Source of the DNA: Chrysemys picta bellii
Lineage: Eukaryota > Chordata > Testudines > Emydidae
Length of the DNA stretch: 64,000 nt
Direction of reading: 5' to 3'
NCBI RefSeq assembly: GCF_011386835.1
Contig: NC_088796.1
Location: forward strand, 68,647,468 to 68,711,467
A program made the position numbers and the translations under genes. Below, in pieces: positions 10,754-22,325 of this stretch; position 1 is the stretch's first letter, and each line of letters starts with the position of its first letter. The notes beneath the pieces were generated by a model, which saw nothing but the letters and a program-made list of their open reading frames with translations, ran no database searches and was not told the DNA's origin.

Positions 10754-13700
10754 TTATATACTTACAGGCAGGAGCCCAACCAGAATTTTCCTATGGAGAG
10801 GCCCCAGGAAAATGACCTCTCTAGTAAGTTACCTGTGTGGGGGCAATGAATAATTGGAGAAGTGCCAGGGCCTCGAATTCCCTCCCATCCTGCCGCACCA
10901 GGACTCCGCTAGCAGCTCCACCATAGGGTGGGGATGCAGGCACCCCAGCCTATTACCTTCTGTGAGGGCCATGCTCTGCAGCCATGGGGCTGCCCACACT
11001 GCTGTCTTAGGCATGGATGGGAAAGGAGGCAGCAGCTGCTGGGTCTCCACTCAGAGCCGAATGGATAGAGCCTGGGCTACCTGCCCCCTTGTCGTTGTGG
11101 CACTGCTTACAGGCAACATGGTGATGTAGCAGGCTCTCTTTATTTCAGTATACTCTTATCTGCACATGAACAGTTTAGTTTCCAAGTTTAAAAATTCATG
11201 TCACAAAAGTGTGTGGAATTAACAAGGAAACACATTACGCATGATCCATTATAGCCTGTCATAAAGGAAAATTACATAGCCTGTATTTCGATACCAAAGG
11301 AACATTCAAACCCATTTTCTTTTTAAATTGTTTTAGAGAATGTTCTCTTGGGCTGAGGCTTTGGATACCAATTTTTTAAAAATAAGTTTTAGTGTCGGTA
11401 AATTATAAGCTCTCTAAAGGTTTGTAACGGAAATTGGTATTGAGGTCTATAATGGGTATAGGAGATGAAGTCATTGGGTAGGGGTTGTGTGTGTCAGGTA
11501 GAAATTCATTGTGTGCGGGTTGCCATGGGGTACAGAGCAATATATTAAGGGGTCTGCCTAGGGACGGGCAAATTAACCGGGGCTAAAATTAACTGCGGGG
11601 GGGTTGCAAGGAAGTATTTATTATTTTGGAGTGGGGAAAAGTTTTGGAGTGGGGAATAAGGAGAACAAAGCTTTTTTTCTCTTTCTCTCTCCCTCCTCAA
11701 TCAGTCCCACTTAAAATCCTCTTTCCCCTTTCTCCCATATCCATTCTTTACTATCCCTATTCAGAGTCTCCCTGTTTTCCTACCTAGGCCATTTTCCCTC
11801 CTGTTCTTCCACCATTTTATAATATGAAGGTCAATATGATTGAAAGAGGCAAAGATGAGAGAATGACCCCCCCCATACACACCACCTTCACCTAGGGGAA
11901 GAGGAGCCAGGATCTGCTTCAATGCCCTCTCTAGTTACATAAATCAGAACTGGAGAAATTTGGCAGTTGTATAGGACCTTTTAGCTCCTCTTCTTTGGAG
12001 TGCGTTCCAGTGGTCTGGGAAGTCTCCGTGGGCTGAGGGACCACTGCACCTTCAGCTACCACTCTAATTGAATGTAGGCATATTTTTGTTTTTTTGTTTG
12101 TTCCCCTCCCACCCCGCCCCACCAATGTTCTCATTCTTTGACTATCTGTAACACTGTTGATGTTTCATTAAATCTGGCATTCAGTGCTGGATGGGCTACT
12201 GACTTCCCCCCCTTGCAGAGTTTGCCCCAGGTTTCATTGGGTGCAGGGGAACCTGGGAGTGCATTAAAAATGAACATAGCTTGTGCATTAATCCCTATGC
12301 TGCCAGACCAGCTGGGAATGCCGTGGACTTTTTTTGAGATATCAGAAAAGGTAAGGGGTGACCCACTGAGGCAGAAAATACTTTGGATATTGGATAAAGG
12401 GCCAGGGGATTTATCCAAACCTTCAAAAAGGGTCAGATTCTTTGTTTCGGCTTTAGCTTTGCAACAGTTCTAATTTTTATGCTCCGGTTTGCCCACCTCT
12501 TCAGGTTTTGTTTCCCCCCGCCAAAACTGGAAGATCTTGTCCTTTATAGAGGTTAACAAAATGGGACCAAGGAAAGAGAAATGCACTGAAACAAAAAGCT
12601 ACAGGATAAAATCCCCCTGAATAAGAGCCTCATTGGTTTGCTATTTCCCCCCAGACTGAAAAGAGGAAAGAATCCTACTTATTCTCTTCTGAATATCAAT
12701 CTAAGTTGTTCCAGCTGTAAATGATGATGTTTGGGAAACTTATTTCTTGTAAACCTTCCTTAATCTAGATCTTGGGAAATAATCACTCACCTTCTGAAGT
12801 GCTTCTTATGTTGGTGTGTCTTTTTCCCAATAGAAACGAATTGTAGGTCTTTCTGATGCATGTGCATGCTGAGGCAAAACAGCAACTGAATAGCTGGAGG
12901 AAAAAAGATGAAACCTCTTCACTCAACCTGTTTTGTGGAGGAGCCTTTCCTTGCAAGCATCTTTCCTATTTGTATAAAAATAACTTTAAAAAGTACAAAC
13001 CTTTTTGTACAGCCTTTGGAAATGCAGAAATACATTCTTTCAACTTGTTATCAAGTGCCCCTTCAAGCAATGCATTTTCCCCCCTTCCCATGGTTTCATC
13101 AGAAAAGGACTTAGGCTATATTGGACAAGTAGATATACTCATGGCAAATTGTGACGACTTTGTGTGAACAGGATGGCACGGAAAAGGATGGGATCTGGTT
13201 GATCGGGACAAAACAAATCCTGCAGATGTTTTTTATGGCAATGATCCAGAAGCAGTGAAATGCAGCAAATTGATTTCTTCCCCCCTTTTCTTTTGTTCTA
13301 GGTTTGCCTTTTAATTGAAGGGAGATCTTCATTAGCCTTCATTCTATTGTCTGTCTCTCAGCATGACAATATTAACTACAGGTCATAGTCCACTGCTAGT
13401 TTACATCTGCAGGATTTCCCCATGGTTTCATATTAGCAATCACATACATAGATGGATAGAGCAGAATGCTAAACATTGTTTCTTTTAAGCTACTAACGCA
13501 GTTACTGAGGAGAGTGACCCTTCTTACTACAATAGTTTAGGTCAGAAAAGGCACCTCAGCAGTCTCAAGAAACCAATTCTCACGATGTTTTTTGCTACAC
13601 CTTTGACTCACCTTTATTACTGGATGGAGTTATTGTCTCAATATTGATAATGCTATACATATGTATGCAGCAAAAGGCAGGCCTCTCTAGAGCTTGGTGC

Positions 13701-14574
13701 TTAGAAATTCTGAATACATATGATCAGGCCTGCATTTAGAATGAGGCTGTGAGCCAAGGGGACATTCTGGGTTTCATATTTCCGGGTTTGTCATTTTTGA
13801 ATCTGGATTTAAAGATGTCAAAAGAAATATGTTGGCCCTTTAATTAATTGCATCAGAGACAAAAAAAAATATTTTTTCATTTTGGTTAAATTTCAACTGC
13901 CAGAAAAAAATGAAGAAATACCTTAACCTTTGCCTATCATGATAAAATCTACTGCATTTGACTGATAAATGTTGTCCTAAGGATAATTGCAGGATGCTTC
14001 TTCCTTTACAAAAGTAACAGTGCCCTGGGGTGAATAAACTCTAAGCTCTATATGCTATAAATTCCTAGATGGATAAGAGAGGAATTTTATGGTGGCTATC
14101 AGGTTTACAGGAAACACCTGCCTGTTATTGTTATACTGATAATTTTAAATTAATTATTCTATAATTTTAAGTGAAGTGTGTGTGTGGGGGGGGAGAATTA
14201 AACTACCCAAACACAAAAGAAAAGAAAGAAGGTTTTAAAACTGCTGAAAATTTAATTTTAACAACCACAAACATTCAACCCTTTCTCCTCTTCTCCATGC
14301 CCTTTCTCCCCCCCGCCCCCCATCCTCACTTCACCCTCATGAAGCCTGAGTGATCATCACGGTGAAGAGGGAGGGAAATGCAAGGGGCAAAAGCCACTCC
14401 CTCTCCCACTCTGAGTAGTAGCTTCAGGGAAGTTTTTACATGGCTGCTGCTGCTCCTCAGGCAAACTGGCAGGAATACTGGCCCCAAAGCATTATTGGCA
14501 TAGTGCATTAGGATCATAGGATCTGTTTATTGCTGATTCTACAGTTTCTCTATCAGCATGCTCCCAACTGCAGC
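10754..14574. other. Non-coding, nothing recognised
   Basis: About 3.8 kb with only short chance ORFs. There are small G- or C-runs (around 11,598, 11,868, 14,187 and 14,310) and pyrimidine-rich patches near 11,670-11,720. No repeat family could be named. Confidence 0.4.
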
Positions 14575-15108
14575 CAGGGCCGGCTTTAGCAAGAGCGGGG
14601 CCCGATTCCTGGGGGCGGGGCTTGCTGCAAGCCCCGCCCCCAGGAATCGAGCCGCGCTCCGGCCGGACCCGAGCCGCAGGGGCTGCGCCGCGGGGGGGGG
14701 GGGCTGGACCCAAGCAGCGCCGCGGGGGCCGGGCCGAGCCGGAGCAGGGCCGCGCCGCGGGGACCGGGCTGGAGCCGACCCGAGCCGCACCGCGGGGGCC
14801 GGGCCGGGCCCGAGCCGGGCCAGAGCTGCTGGGGCCTGCGTGCTCGGCGGGAATGGGCAGCGCCTCCCCGGAGCCCTTCTCGCGCCCCCACCACCCCAGC
14901 TTACCTTGTGCTGCCGGCCCGCCCCTGCTTCTTTTCAGACTTCCCGCGAATCTCTGATTCGCGGGAAGCAGGGGAGGGGGCGGAGCGTTCAGGGGAGGTG
15001 AGGAGGGGGAGGTGAGCTGGGGGCGGGGTGGAGAGCTGCAGCGTGGGGCCCTCTTGGCGCGGGGCCCAATTCAGCCGAATCGGCTGAATCGGCCTAAAGC
15101 CGGCCCTG
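14575..15108. mobile_element. Non-autonomous hAT element, GC-rich, 534 bp
   Basis: The TIRs are CAGGGCCGGCTTTAG at the left and CTAAAGCCGGCCCTG at the right, a perfect inverted match. A perfect 8-bp target duplication ACTGCAGC lies at 14,567-14,574 and 15,109-15,116. This combination is diagnostic of hAT. The interior is extremely GC-rich and has no transposase. A hairpin with two perfect 21-bp arms (14,604-14,624 and 14,628-14,648) separated by 3 nt sits just inside the left end. A second hairpin lies near 14,943-14,967. The long Pro/Arg/Gly/Ala frames across it are composition artefacts. Confidence 0.92.
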
Positions 15109-15164
15109 ACTGCAGCCTATGAGATCCCCTCTGCAGCATGCAGAAGTCCCTTTCTGGCCATTCT

Positions 15165-16440
15165 ATTAGAACATAAGAACTTAAGAAAGGCCGTACCGGG
15201 TCAGACCAAAGGTCCATCTAGCCCAGTATCCTGTCTACCAACAGTGGCCAATGCCAGGTGCCCCAGAGGGAATGAACCTAACAGGCAATGATCAAGTGAT
15301 CTCTCTCCTGCCATCCATCTCCACCCTCTGACAGACAAAGGCTAGGGACACCATTCCTTACCTGTCCTGGCTAATAGCCATTAATGGACTTGACCACCAT
15401 GAATTTATCCAGTTCTCTTTTAAACTCTGTTATAGTCCTAGCCTTCACAACCTCCTCAGGTAAGGAGTTCCACAAGTTGACTGTGTGCTGCGTGAAGAAG
15501 AACTTCCTTTTATTTGTTTTAAACCTGCTGCCTATTAATTTCATTTGATGGCCCTAGTTCTTGTATTATGGGAACAAGTAAATAACTTTTCCTTATCCAC
15601 TTTCTCCACATCACTCATGATTTAATATACCTCTATCATATCCCCCCTTAGTCTCCTCTTTTCCAAGCTGAAGAGTCCTAGCCTCTTTAATCTCTCCTCA
15701 TATGGGACCCGTTCCAAACCCTTAATCATTTTAGTTGCCCTTTTCTGAACCTTTTCTAGTGCCAGTATATCTTTTTTGAGCTGAGGAGACCACATCTGTA
15801 CGCAGTATTCAAGATGAGGGCGTACCATCGATTTATATAAGGGCAATAATATATTCTCAGTCTTATTCTCTATCCCCTTTTTAATGATTCCTAACATCTT
15901 GTTTGCTTTTTTGACCGCCTCTGCACACTGCGTGGACATTTTCAGAGAACTATCCACGATGACTCCAAGATCTTTTTCCTGATTTGTTGTAGCTAAATTA
16001 GTCCCCATCATATTGTATGTATAGTTGGGGTTATTTTTTCCAATGTGCATTACTTTACATTTATAGACATTAAATTTCATTTGCCATTTTGTTGCGCAAT
16101 CACTTAGTTTTGTGAGATCTTTTTGAAGTTCTTCACAGTCTGCTTTGGTCTTAACTATCTTTAGCAGTTTAGTATCATCTGCAAACTTTGCCACCTCACT
16201 GTTTACCCCTTTCTCCAGATCATTTATAAATAAGTTGAATAGAATTGGTCCAAGGACTGACCCTTGGGGAACACCACTAGTTACCCCTCTCCATTCTGAG
16301 AATTTACCATTAATTCCTACCCTTTGTTCCCTGTCTTTTAACCAGTTCTCAATCCATGAAAGGACCTTCCCTTTTATCCCATGGCAGCTTAATTTACATA
16401 AGAGTGTAAATATTAATTTACATATTAGTGATCCCTGCAC
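15165..16440 (-). mobile_element. CR1 LINE, 5'-truncated, with RT 3' part and 3' UTR
   Basis: The copy starts at its 5' truncation near 16,440 and ends near 15,165, where the + strand reads ATTCTATTAGAACATAAGAAC, a usual CR1 3' terminus. The RT part is open to 15,622 and the coding remainder plus UTR follow to the end. CR1 copies are normally 5'-truncated by incomplete target-primed reverse transcription. It lies about 56 bp from the right end of the GC-rich hAT element. Confidence 0.9.
15622..16440 (-). pseudogene. CR1 reverse transcriptase, C-terminal half of ORF2
   Basis: This is 272 open codons of a non-LTR reverse transcriptase. Visible blocks in order are [20 protein letters not shown], the catalytic FADDTKLL, the EKDLGVIVDSSLKMS block, KKANKMLGIIKKG, and the thumb/C-terminal LEYCVQMWSPQLKKD and RVPYEERLKRLGLFSLEKRR. 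The N-terminal endonuclease and first RT fingers are absent, so the copy cannot mobilise itself. In intact copies the enzyme copies CR1 RNA at nicked genomic DNA. The frame is unusually well preserved, so this is a fairly young copy or subfamily. Confidence 0.9.
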
Positions 16441-16744
16441 AGTCCATCATTGGGGTTAAATGGTGCAGAATGTATTGTGTGCTGCACTAGGGTCTGGGAT
16501 GAATTTTTACATATATTATAAATGTTTCCATCGGCAATATTTGCATATCTCACTATTGTGGCCATGAATTTCTTAAACAGAACAGTTAAAAACAAATTCT
16601 CCCATCATTCTTAAGGAAAGATTAATTTACAGGCCCATGCACCTCAAAATTATTATTAATCCTCAGGACATGATTTTGGCATGACAACTTTTAGTAAATT
16701 TCATGGCAGAGGTGCAGGAAAAAAATGAAAAAGTCATAAAAATG

Positions 16745-17130
16745 GGTCCGGTGGTTGGAGAGTGAACCCATCCTGCTGTCATGGCTGGGTTGTGAGTCAG
16801 ATCCAAAGTCTGCAGTCATGGGACAGGAGTCAAGAGTCATTTGGATCAGGATACCAGGAGATCAGAATCAGGAGTTGGGAACCGGAGTCAGGCTGGATCA
16901 GGATACCAGAAGGACAGAGGCAGGAGCCAACCTAGAGGTTAGGAACCACAAGTGAGATGCCAGAAGTCAAACTGGTTCAGGATGCCAGGAGATCCAGGAA
17001 CAGAGTGAAGCCCAGTTATTCAAGCAGTTTTCTATTTCTGATGCTGGCTTAAGTAGGGCCAGTGGGCCAATTAGCTGCTCTGGGCCTCTACCTATAGACC
17101 TCGGGGCAGAGCTTCACACTGGGGCTGAGC
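16745..17130 (-). repeat. Repetitive 3' flank of gypsy remnant (UTR/LTR candidate)
   Basis: From 16,840 to about 17,010 a GGATCAGGATACCAG-type motif recurs (GGATCAGGATACCAGGAGA, GGATCAGGATACCAGAAGG, GTTCAGGATGCCAGGAGA), mixed with CAGGAGT/CAGAAGT units. This block lies directly downstream, in minus orientation, of the gypsy pol end. It could be its 3' untranslated region and partial LTR. I could not define LTR ends or a target duplication. Confidence 0.4.
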
Positions 17131-17760
17131 TTCATTGGTCTCTGGTAAGCCAATGCCAGCAGGCTACCGGGTGAAAGGTTGAAGTGTGGCTGCTCCCAGG
17201 AACCCTGTGGGATGGGGTTTGAGAGCTGTGGATTGTGACATCGTCCCCTCCCATAGGGGTGCCCTCTAGGGATGAGAGTCCAGGTTTTTCAGGGTGACTC
17301 CTACAGAAGGCCCCATTCAGGGCAGGCATGTGAACATTTTCAGCTGGCGCCCCAAGTACGTTCCTCTGGGCCGTAAACGTCCCACTAAATCAGATTCCAT
17401 AACATGCCCCACTTGATCTTAGTCGAGGACTTTGTGAACAATGTATTTTTCCTGACCATATATTTGCACCAGTGGGGATGGTGATTAGGCACAATGGGGA
17501 AATATGTTCTTGGTGTATGGTTTTAGAAGTGAGATGTGAAACATGGGGTGGACTCTAAGGGATCGAAGGAGCTGAAGCTTGAAGGTGACTGGGTTGATTT
17601 GTCGCTGAATGTGGTATGGGCCAAGGACCTGATAGTCTAGTTTTCAGGAAGGTCTGGCCCTGCGGAGGTGTTCTGTTGAAAGCCATATCTTTCATCCTGC
17701 TGATTAGGTGTGGCCCTACTGTCTGTTTGTCCGCATGCCTTTTGTAGTCTTGCCTTTTCA
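17131..17760 (-). pseudogene. Ty3/gypsy pol remnant: integrase C terminus plus chromodomain
   Basis: Minus-strand reading from about 17,760 down. A stretch with KRHADK is followed by a segment from about 17,640 that decodes to LDYQVLGPYHIQRQINPVTF and continues through RVHPMFHISLLKP, the classic integrase C-terminal region of chromodomain Ty3/gypsy elements. Next come EKYIVHKVLD and, after a frame change, YGPEERTW and a tail with FCRSHPEKPG, the chromodomain hallmarks. Several frameshifts and stops separate the pieces. Gag, protease, RT and the integrase core are not in the window. Degenerate and non-functional. Confidence 0.8.
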
Positions 17761-17935
17761 AGGTGTTTCTTCATCCTTAGGTTCCTGCCTTAGCCCTGGA
17801 CCCCCGCTGTGCAGCCGACCAGACTTTTGATGGCCCAGTTGGCAGTGCCAACTGGACTCACCAGGGTCCCTTTTCAACCGGGCATTCCGGTTGAAACCTG
17901 GACACCTGACAACCCTATTCAGGGGGTCTGCCAAG

Positions 17936-18111
17936 CAGGGCCAGCATTAGACTGACTGGGGCCCAGGGCAGAAAGCCAAAACCCCACTGCGTGGGTCTAA
18001 AGCCCAGGGCCCTGATCCCTGCCACCAGAGGCTGAAGCCAAAGCCTGAGCAATGTAGCTTTGTGGGGCCCCAGGCAGTTGCCCTGCTTGCTACCCCATAA
18101 CTCTGGCCCTG
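17936..18111. mobile_element. Possible hAT MITE of the CAGGGCC-end group
   Basis: The left end reads CAGGGCCAGCATTAG and the right end reads CTCTGGCCCTG, similar to the elements at 14,575 and 39,247. I found no matching 8-bp duplication, so one end may be lost. Confidence 0.4.
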
Positions 18112-18189
18112 GCTTTTATATGCAGAAAACCAGTTGTTGTGGCACAAGTGGGCTGTGGAGTTTTTATAGTATATTGGGGTGGGCCTCAG

Positions 18190-18224
18190 AAAGGAAAAGG
18201 TTGAGAACCCCTGGGCTAGACCAT
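18190..18224. mobile_element. hAT (Charlie-like) terminal fragment
   Basis: GGTTGAGAACCCCTG at 18,209-18,224 is the right-hand TIR type seen in the element at 40,453-40,669. The left end is not found, so this is a truncated relic. Confidence 0.5.
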
Positions 18225-20771
18225 GGTTTGAAGTAAATGATAAAAAAAGAAGGTTATGAGGGGGAAAACAGTATTTCTTTGCCTGTGTGTGTGGAGGAAA
18301 AACACATAGTGTGATTAAGACGTTAGTATCCCCAAATGTTCTGACATCAAAAAACTATGGGAAATAAGAGTGCATTGGTCAGAGTTTTCTTTCGATCTAG
18401 GCATTAATGTCATGTTCCTTGCTGTAGCATCTAGCATCAAAGCCATTTACAACAGCCAAAAGTTTTTAATTTCATTAGAGGTAAAAGAATAATGTGAATC
18501 CATGGTACAATTTATAGCAAAGCTAAAAGAGCAGAATGTTACCAGTTTGGGCAATTTTCAGAGGACACTTCTGTGTGAGACACTGCAAGACTCATATGTC
18601 ATGTTAGAAATGTTTAGAGGTCAAAGGATGTTGCTACAAAAATCAAGGGGAGAATGTGCTTTTATGCTGTAATTAACATTTAGTTAGAAATGCATTCAGC
18701 ATCACTCAGTGGGAAGAAATTATGTAAACCACTTTTAAAAACATTGCTATTTGTGTCCTCTATTTACTTGGCCATTTGAGGATGTGTGTGTAAAGGTCAG
18801 TTTGCATTCTCCAAATTCTGAGGCTACTGTGTACTGGCACAGTCCCCATGTATTAAATTAGAGCTGCCTGAGGCCTGTTCTGGCTTGTATTAGCTGTTAA
18901 TGCCACAAGGCACTGAAACCATCACTGGGGAACCACACAGCATAGGGACATCCTGGCCATGTCCTCTTTTCTCGGACCACATCCCTAATCCAGAGCCTCA
19001 GTTCCCATTAATTGATTGGCTTGTGATAAACCACGAACATGCCATGAATGTCAAATGGCATTAAAAGCAAGCAAACCTGAGCCATTACTAATATCAGAAC
19101 TGCAAAGGTACATCTGAACATTTCTCTTCATAGACTTTTGTGGTCTGTTGCCTGCTGGTCAATTAGTATTCATTGTTACAGATGAATTAGTAAAATATCT
19201 TATCATAGAATAAAAAAACATTAAGGTTGAAATCCATAGAAGTCAATGGAAAAATTCCTACTAACCTCAAGGGGAGGCAAGATTTCATCCTAAGAATGCT
19301 GTGTTGCCTGCATTAGGCAATGCATTCATGATCTCTGATAGTCTCAACAAAGTCAAAATAGAAAATGGATCCCATTCAAGGTCAGAGCTTCGTTGTGCCT
19401 TTTACACAACAATAATGTGAAGGCACCACATGGGCACAGATTCCAAATTTCTTTAACTATATTTACTGAATATACACAACATGCAAGGCCTAGCTACCTA
19501 CTGACCCCGTTGCTCCGGTGGGTTTTGGCAGCTTCTAAAACACAGAACGCAGTGAATGGTACCAGAAGGCTGGCAAACTATTTAAATGGATACTACCCAA
19601 TTTCTATACTTTACAGGTCTCCCATTGGTTATGAACTATTTTGATGCTGTATGCCAGCATAAAACTTCTTTGTGGCCACAAGCACACAGAGTAGCTTGGA
19701 GATTAATGTATAACTTAGGTAAATGTATGAAAATCAGTAAAGTACATACTTATCTAACAAGCACTGAACTAATCCTTGTGAGATGATAGATTTATACCAC
19801 ATATAATTGCAAATGTATCACCTGTGTGCCAGATGTTTCAGAGGGTTGTTGTGAAGTGAGCCTGGTGTGGTCACGTGAACAGTAGCGACCATCTGAGGAG
19901 GCATTCATTCATCTTGAGACACTTATTGCATAGTGAATAATTTCAAATTAATTAAAGAAAATTGTGATCTGTTCCCAGATAATTTAGGAATAGAAAAAGA
20001 GGCAAAACTAATTGACAATTTTTTATTCATCCTGCTCTAGTTTTTGAAAAGTGTCCTCCTGGGGCTTTAAAAAAAAACTTTAGGAAAACCATGAGGTGTG
20101 GTTTGTATGGAAGTTTTAGCCAGACTACATGCTCAGTGGCCAGATATGGACAGGGATATTGAAAAATCAGTTTGCACAGATGAAGTCTTATTATGCACCA
20201 GCAAATTTCTGGAAATAGCAATCATGTCCATGACCACAAGTTCATATAGATTTTAGTGGACCTTTATTTAATGAAAGATTTCTGACATACGACTGATTCA
20301 TAATCAACATGGCCAGAAGTTATCTATATGTCCTCAATGCAATGCAAGATGGCACCATTAAGGTGTTATGCTTCATTTTTGTGACTTATGGGTTACTGAA
20401 AATAATTAATTTCTGATTATTGACCCCAGGGAACATAGTAAAAGTTAAAGAACTTTTTGCAGGTTAATATGTACGTATAACCTATAATATGAGTTCTACT
20501 GGGGAAGCTAACATTTAGTTAGGATTTTTGAACGAACATGAAAACTGTCAAAGAAGATACACTATCTATAAATCAGAAAATAGCTTCTTTCCTGGTCTCT
20601 TATCAAACACCACCATATAGTTCTACAAATGTGTTCTTGCTGAATTACTAATGGAAAGATTTTTATGTACCAGACTGGAAGTTATGCTGCATGATTTGGA
20701 TAAACATGTTTTTTAAAAAAAGTCTGCATCTCCTAAGAAGAAAACAAAGCATGCAGGAACAGAATATCTAG
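18225..20771. other. Non-coding, nothing recognised
   Basis: AT-rich DNA with short ORFs. A phrase near 19,230-19,290 (AAGTCAATGGAAAAATTCC) resembles an old dispersed repeat. No TIRs or target duplications were detected. Confidence 0.4.
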
Positions 20772-21659
20772 TTGGGCTGTCAAGCGATTAAAAAAATTAA
20801 TCATGATTAATCTCACGATTAAACAATAATAGAATATCATTTATTTAAATATTTTTGGATGTTTTCTACATTTTCAAATATATTGATTTCAATTACAACA
20901 CAGAATACAAAGTGTACAGTGTTCACTATATTTTTGATTACAAATATTTGCACTGTAAAAATGATAAAAGAAATAGTATATTTCAATTCACCTAATACAA
21001 GTACTGTAGTGCAATCTATTTATTATGAAAGTTGAACTTACAAATGTAGAATTATGTACAAAAAATAACAGCATTCAAAAATAAAACAATCTAAAACTTT
21101 AGAGCCTACAAGTCCACTCAGTCCTATTTCAGCCAATCGCTCAGACAAACAAGTTTGGTTACAATTTGCAGGAGATAATGTTTCTTGCTTACAATGTCAC
21201 CTGAAAGTGAGAACAGACATTTGCATGGCACTGTTATAATCAGCGTCGCAAGATATTTACATGCCAGATGCGCTAAAGATTCATATGTCCCTTAATGCTT
21301 AAACCACCATTCCAAAGGACATGCATCCATGCTGATGACAAGCTCTGCTTGATAATGAACCAAAGCAGAGAGGACCAACGCATGTTTGTTTTCATCATCT
21401 GAGTCAGATGCCACCAGCAGAAGGTTGATTTTCTTTTTTGGTGGTTCGGATTCTGTAGTTTCTGCATCTGAGTGTTGCTATTTTAAGACATCTGAAAGCA
21501 TGTTCCATGCCTCATCCCTCTCAGATTTTGGAAGGCACTTCAGATTCTTAAACCTTGGGTTGAGTGCTGTAGCTATCCTTAGAAATCTCACATTGGTAAC
21601 TTCTTTGTGTTTTGTGAAATCTGCTGTGAAAATGTACTGAAAACGAACATGTGCTGGGT

Positions 21660-22018
21660 CAGTGGTGGGCAACCCGTGGCACGCAGGCTGCATGCGGCCC
21701 GTCAGGGTAATCTGCTGGCGGGCCGCGAGACAGTTTGTTTACATTGACCGTCCACAGGCACGGCTGCTCACAGCTCCCAGTGGCCACGATTTGCCCTTCC
21801 TGGCCAATGGGAGCTGCCAGAAGTGGCGGCCAGCACATCCCTATGACCTGTGCCGCTTTCTGCAGCTCCCATTGGCCAGAAAGGGCAAACCGCGGCCACT
21901 GGGAGCTGCGGGCGGCCATGTCTGTGCATGGTCAATATAAACAAACTGTCTTGCGGCCCGCCAGCAGATTACCCTGACAGGCCGCATGCAACCCCCATGC
22001 TGCAGGTTGCCCACCACT
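21660..22018. mobile_element. hAT MITE at the centre of the foldback element
   Basis: The TIRs CAGTGGTGGGCAACC (21,660-21,674) and GGTTGCCCACCACTG (22,004-22,018) are perfect inverses. The interior is GC-rich and itself near-palindromic. The flanks are TGCTGGGT on the left and ACCCAGCA on the right, which are inverse rather than direct repeats. The host sequence around it is therefore mirrored, and the MITE sits at the axis of an inverted duplication. Confidence 0.8.
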
Positions 22019-22125
22019 GACCCAGCACATGTTCATTTTACGAAAATTTTCACAGCAGATTTCACAAAACACAAAGAAGGTACCAATGTGAGATTTCTAA
22101 GGATAGCTACAGCACTCAACCCATG

Positions 22126-22325
22126 GTTTGCCCTTCCTGGCCAATGGGAGCTGTGGGAAGTGGCGGCCAGCACGTCCCTATAACCCGTGCCACTTCCCAC
22201 AACTCCCATTGGCCGGGAACAGTGAACTGTGGCCACTGGGAGCTCCGGGCAGCCGTGAATGTGGACAGTCAATAGAAACACTGTTTTGTGGCCTGCCAGT
22301 GGATTAGTTGCAGGTTGCCCACCAC
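22126..22325. mobile_element. Second, partial copy of the central MITE
   Basis: Sequence matching the interior of the MITE at 21,660-22,018 (CCTGGCCAATGGGAGCTG and later motifs) runs to a right TIR GGTTGCCCACCACTG at 22,311-22,325. The left end is missing; it starts abruptly inside transposase-derived sequence at about 22,125, suggesting a rearranged duplication. Confidence 0.7.

Noticed and set aside
14492..15001. Several overlapping 80-150 codon frames rich in Pro, Arg, Gly and Ala
   Set aside because: They lie inside a GC-rich hAT MITE with perfect TIRs and TSD; stop-poor frames occur on all strands because of composition.
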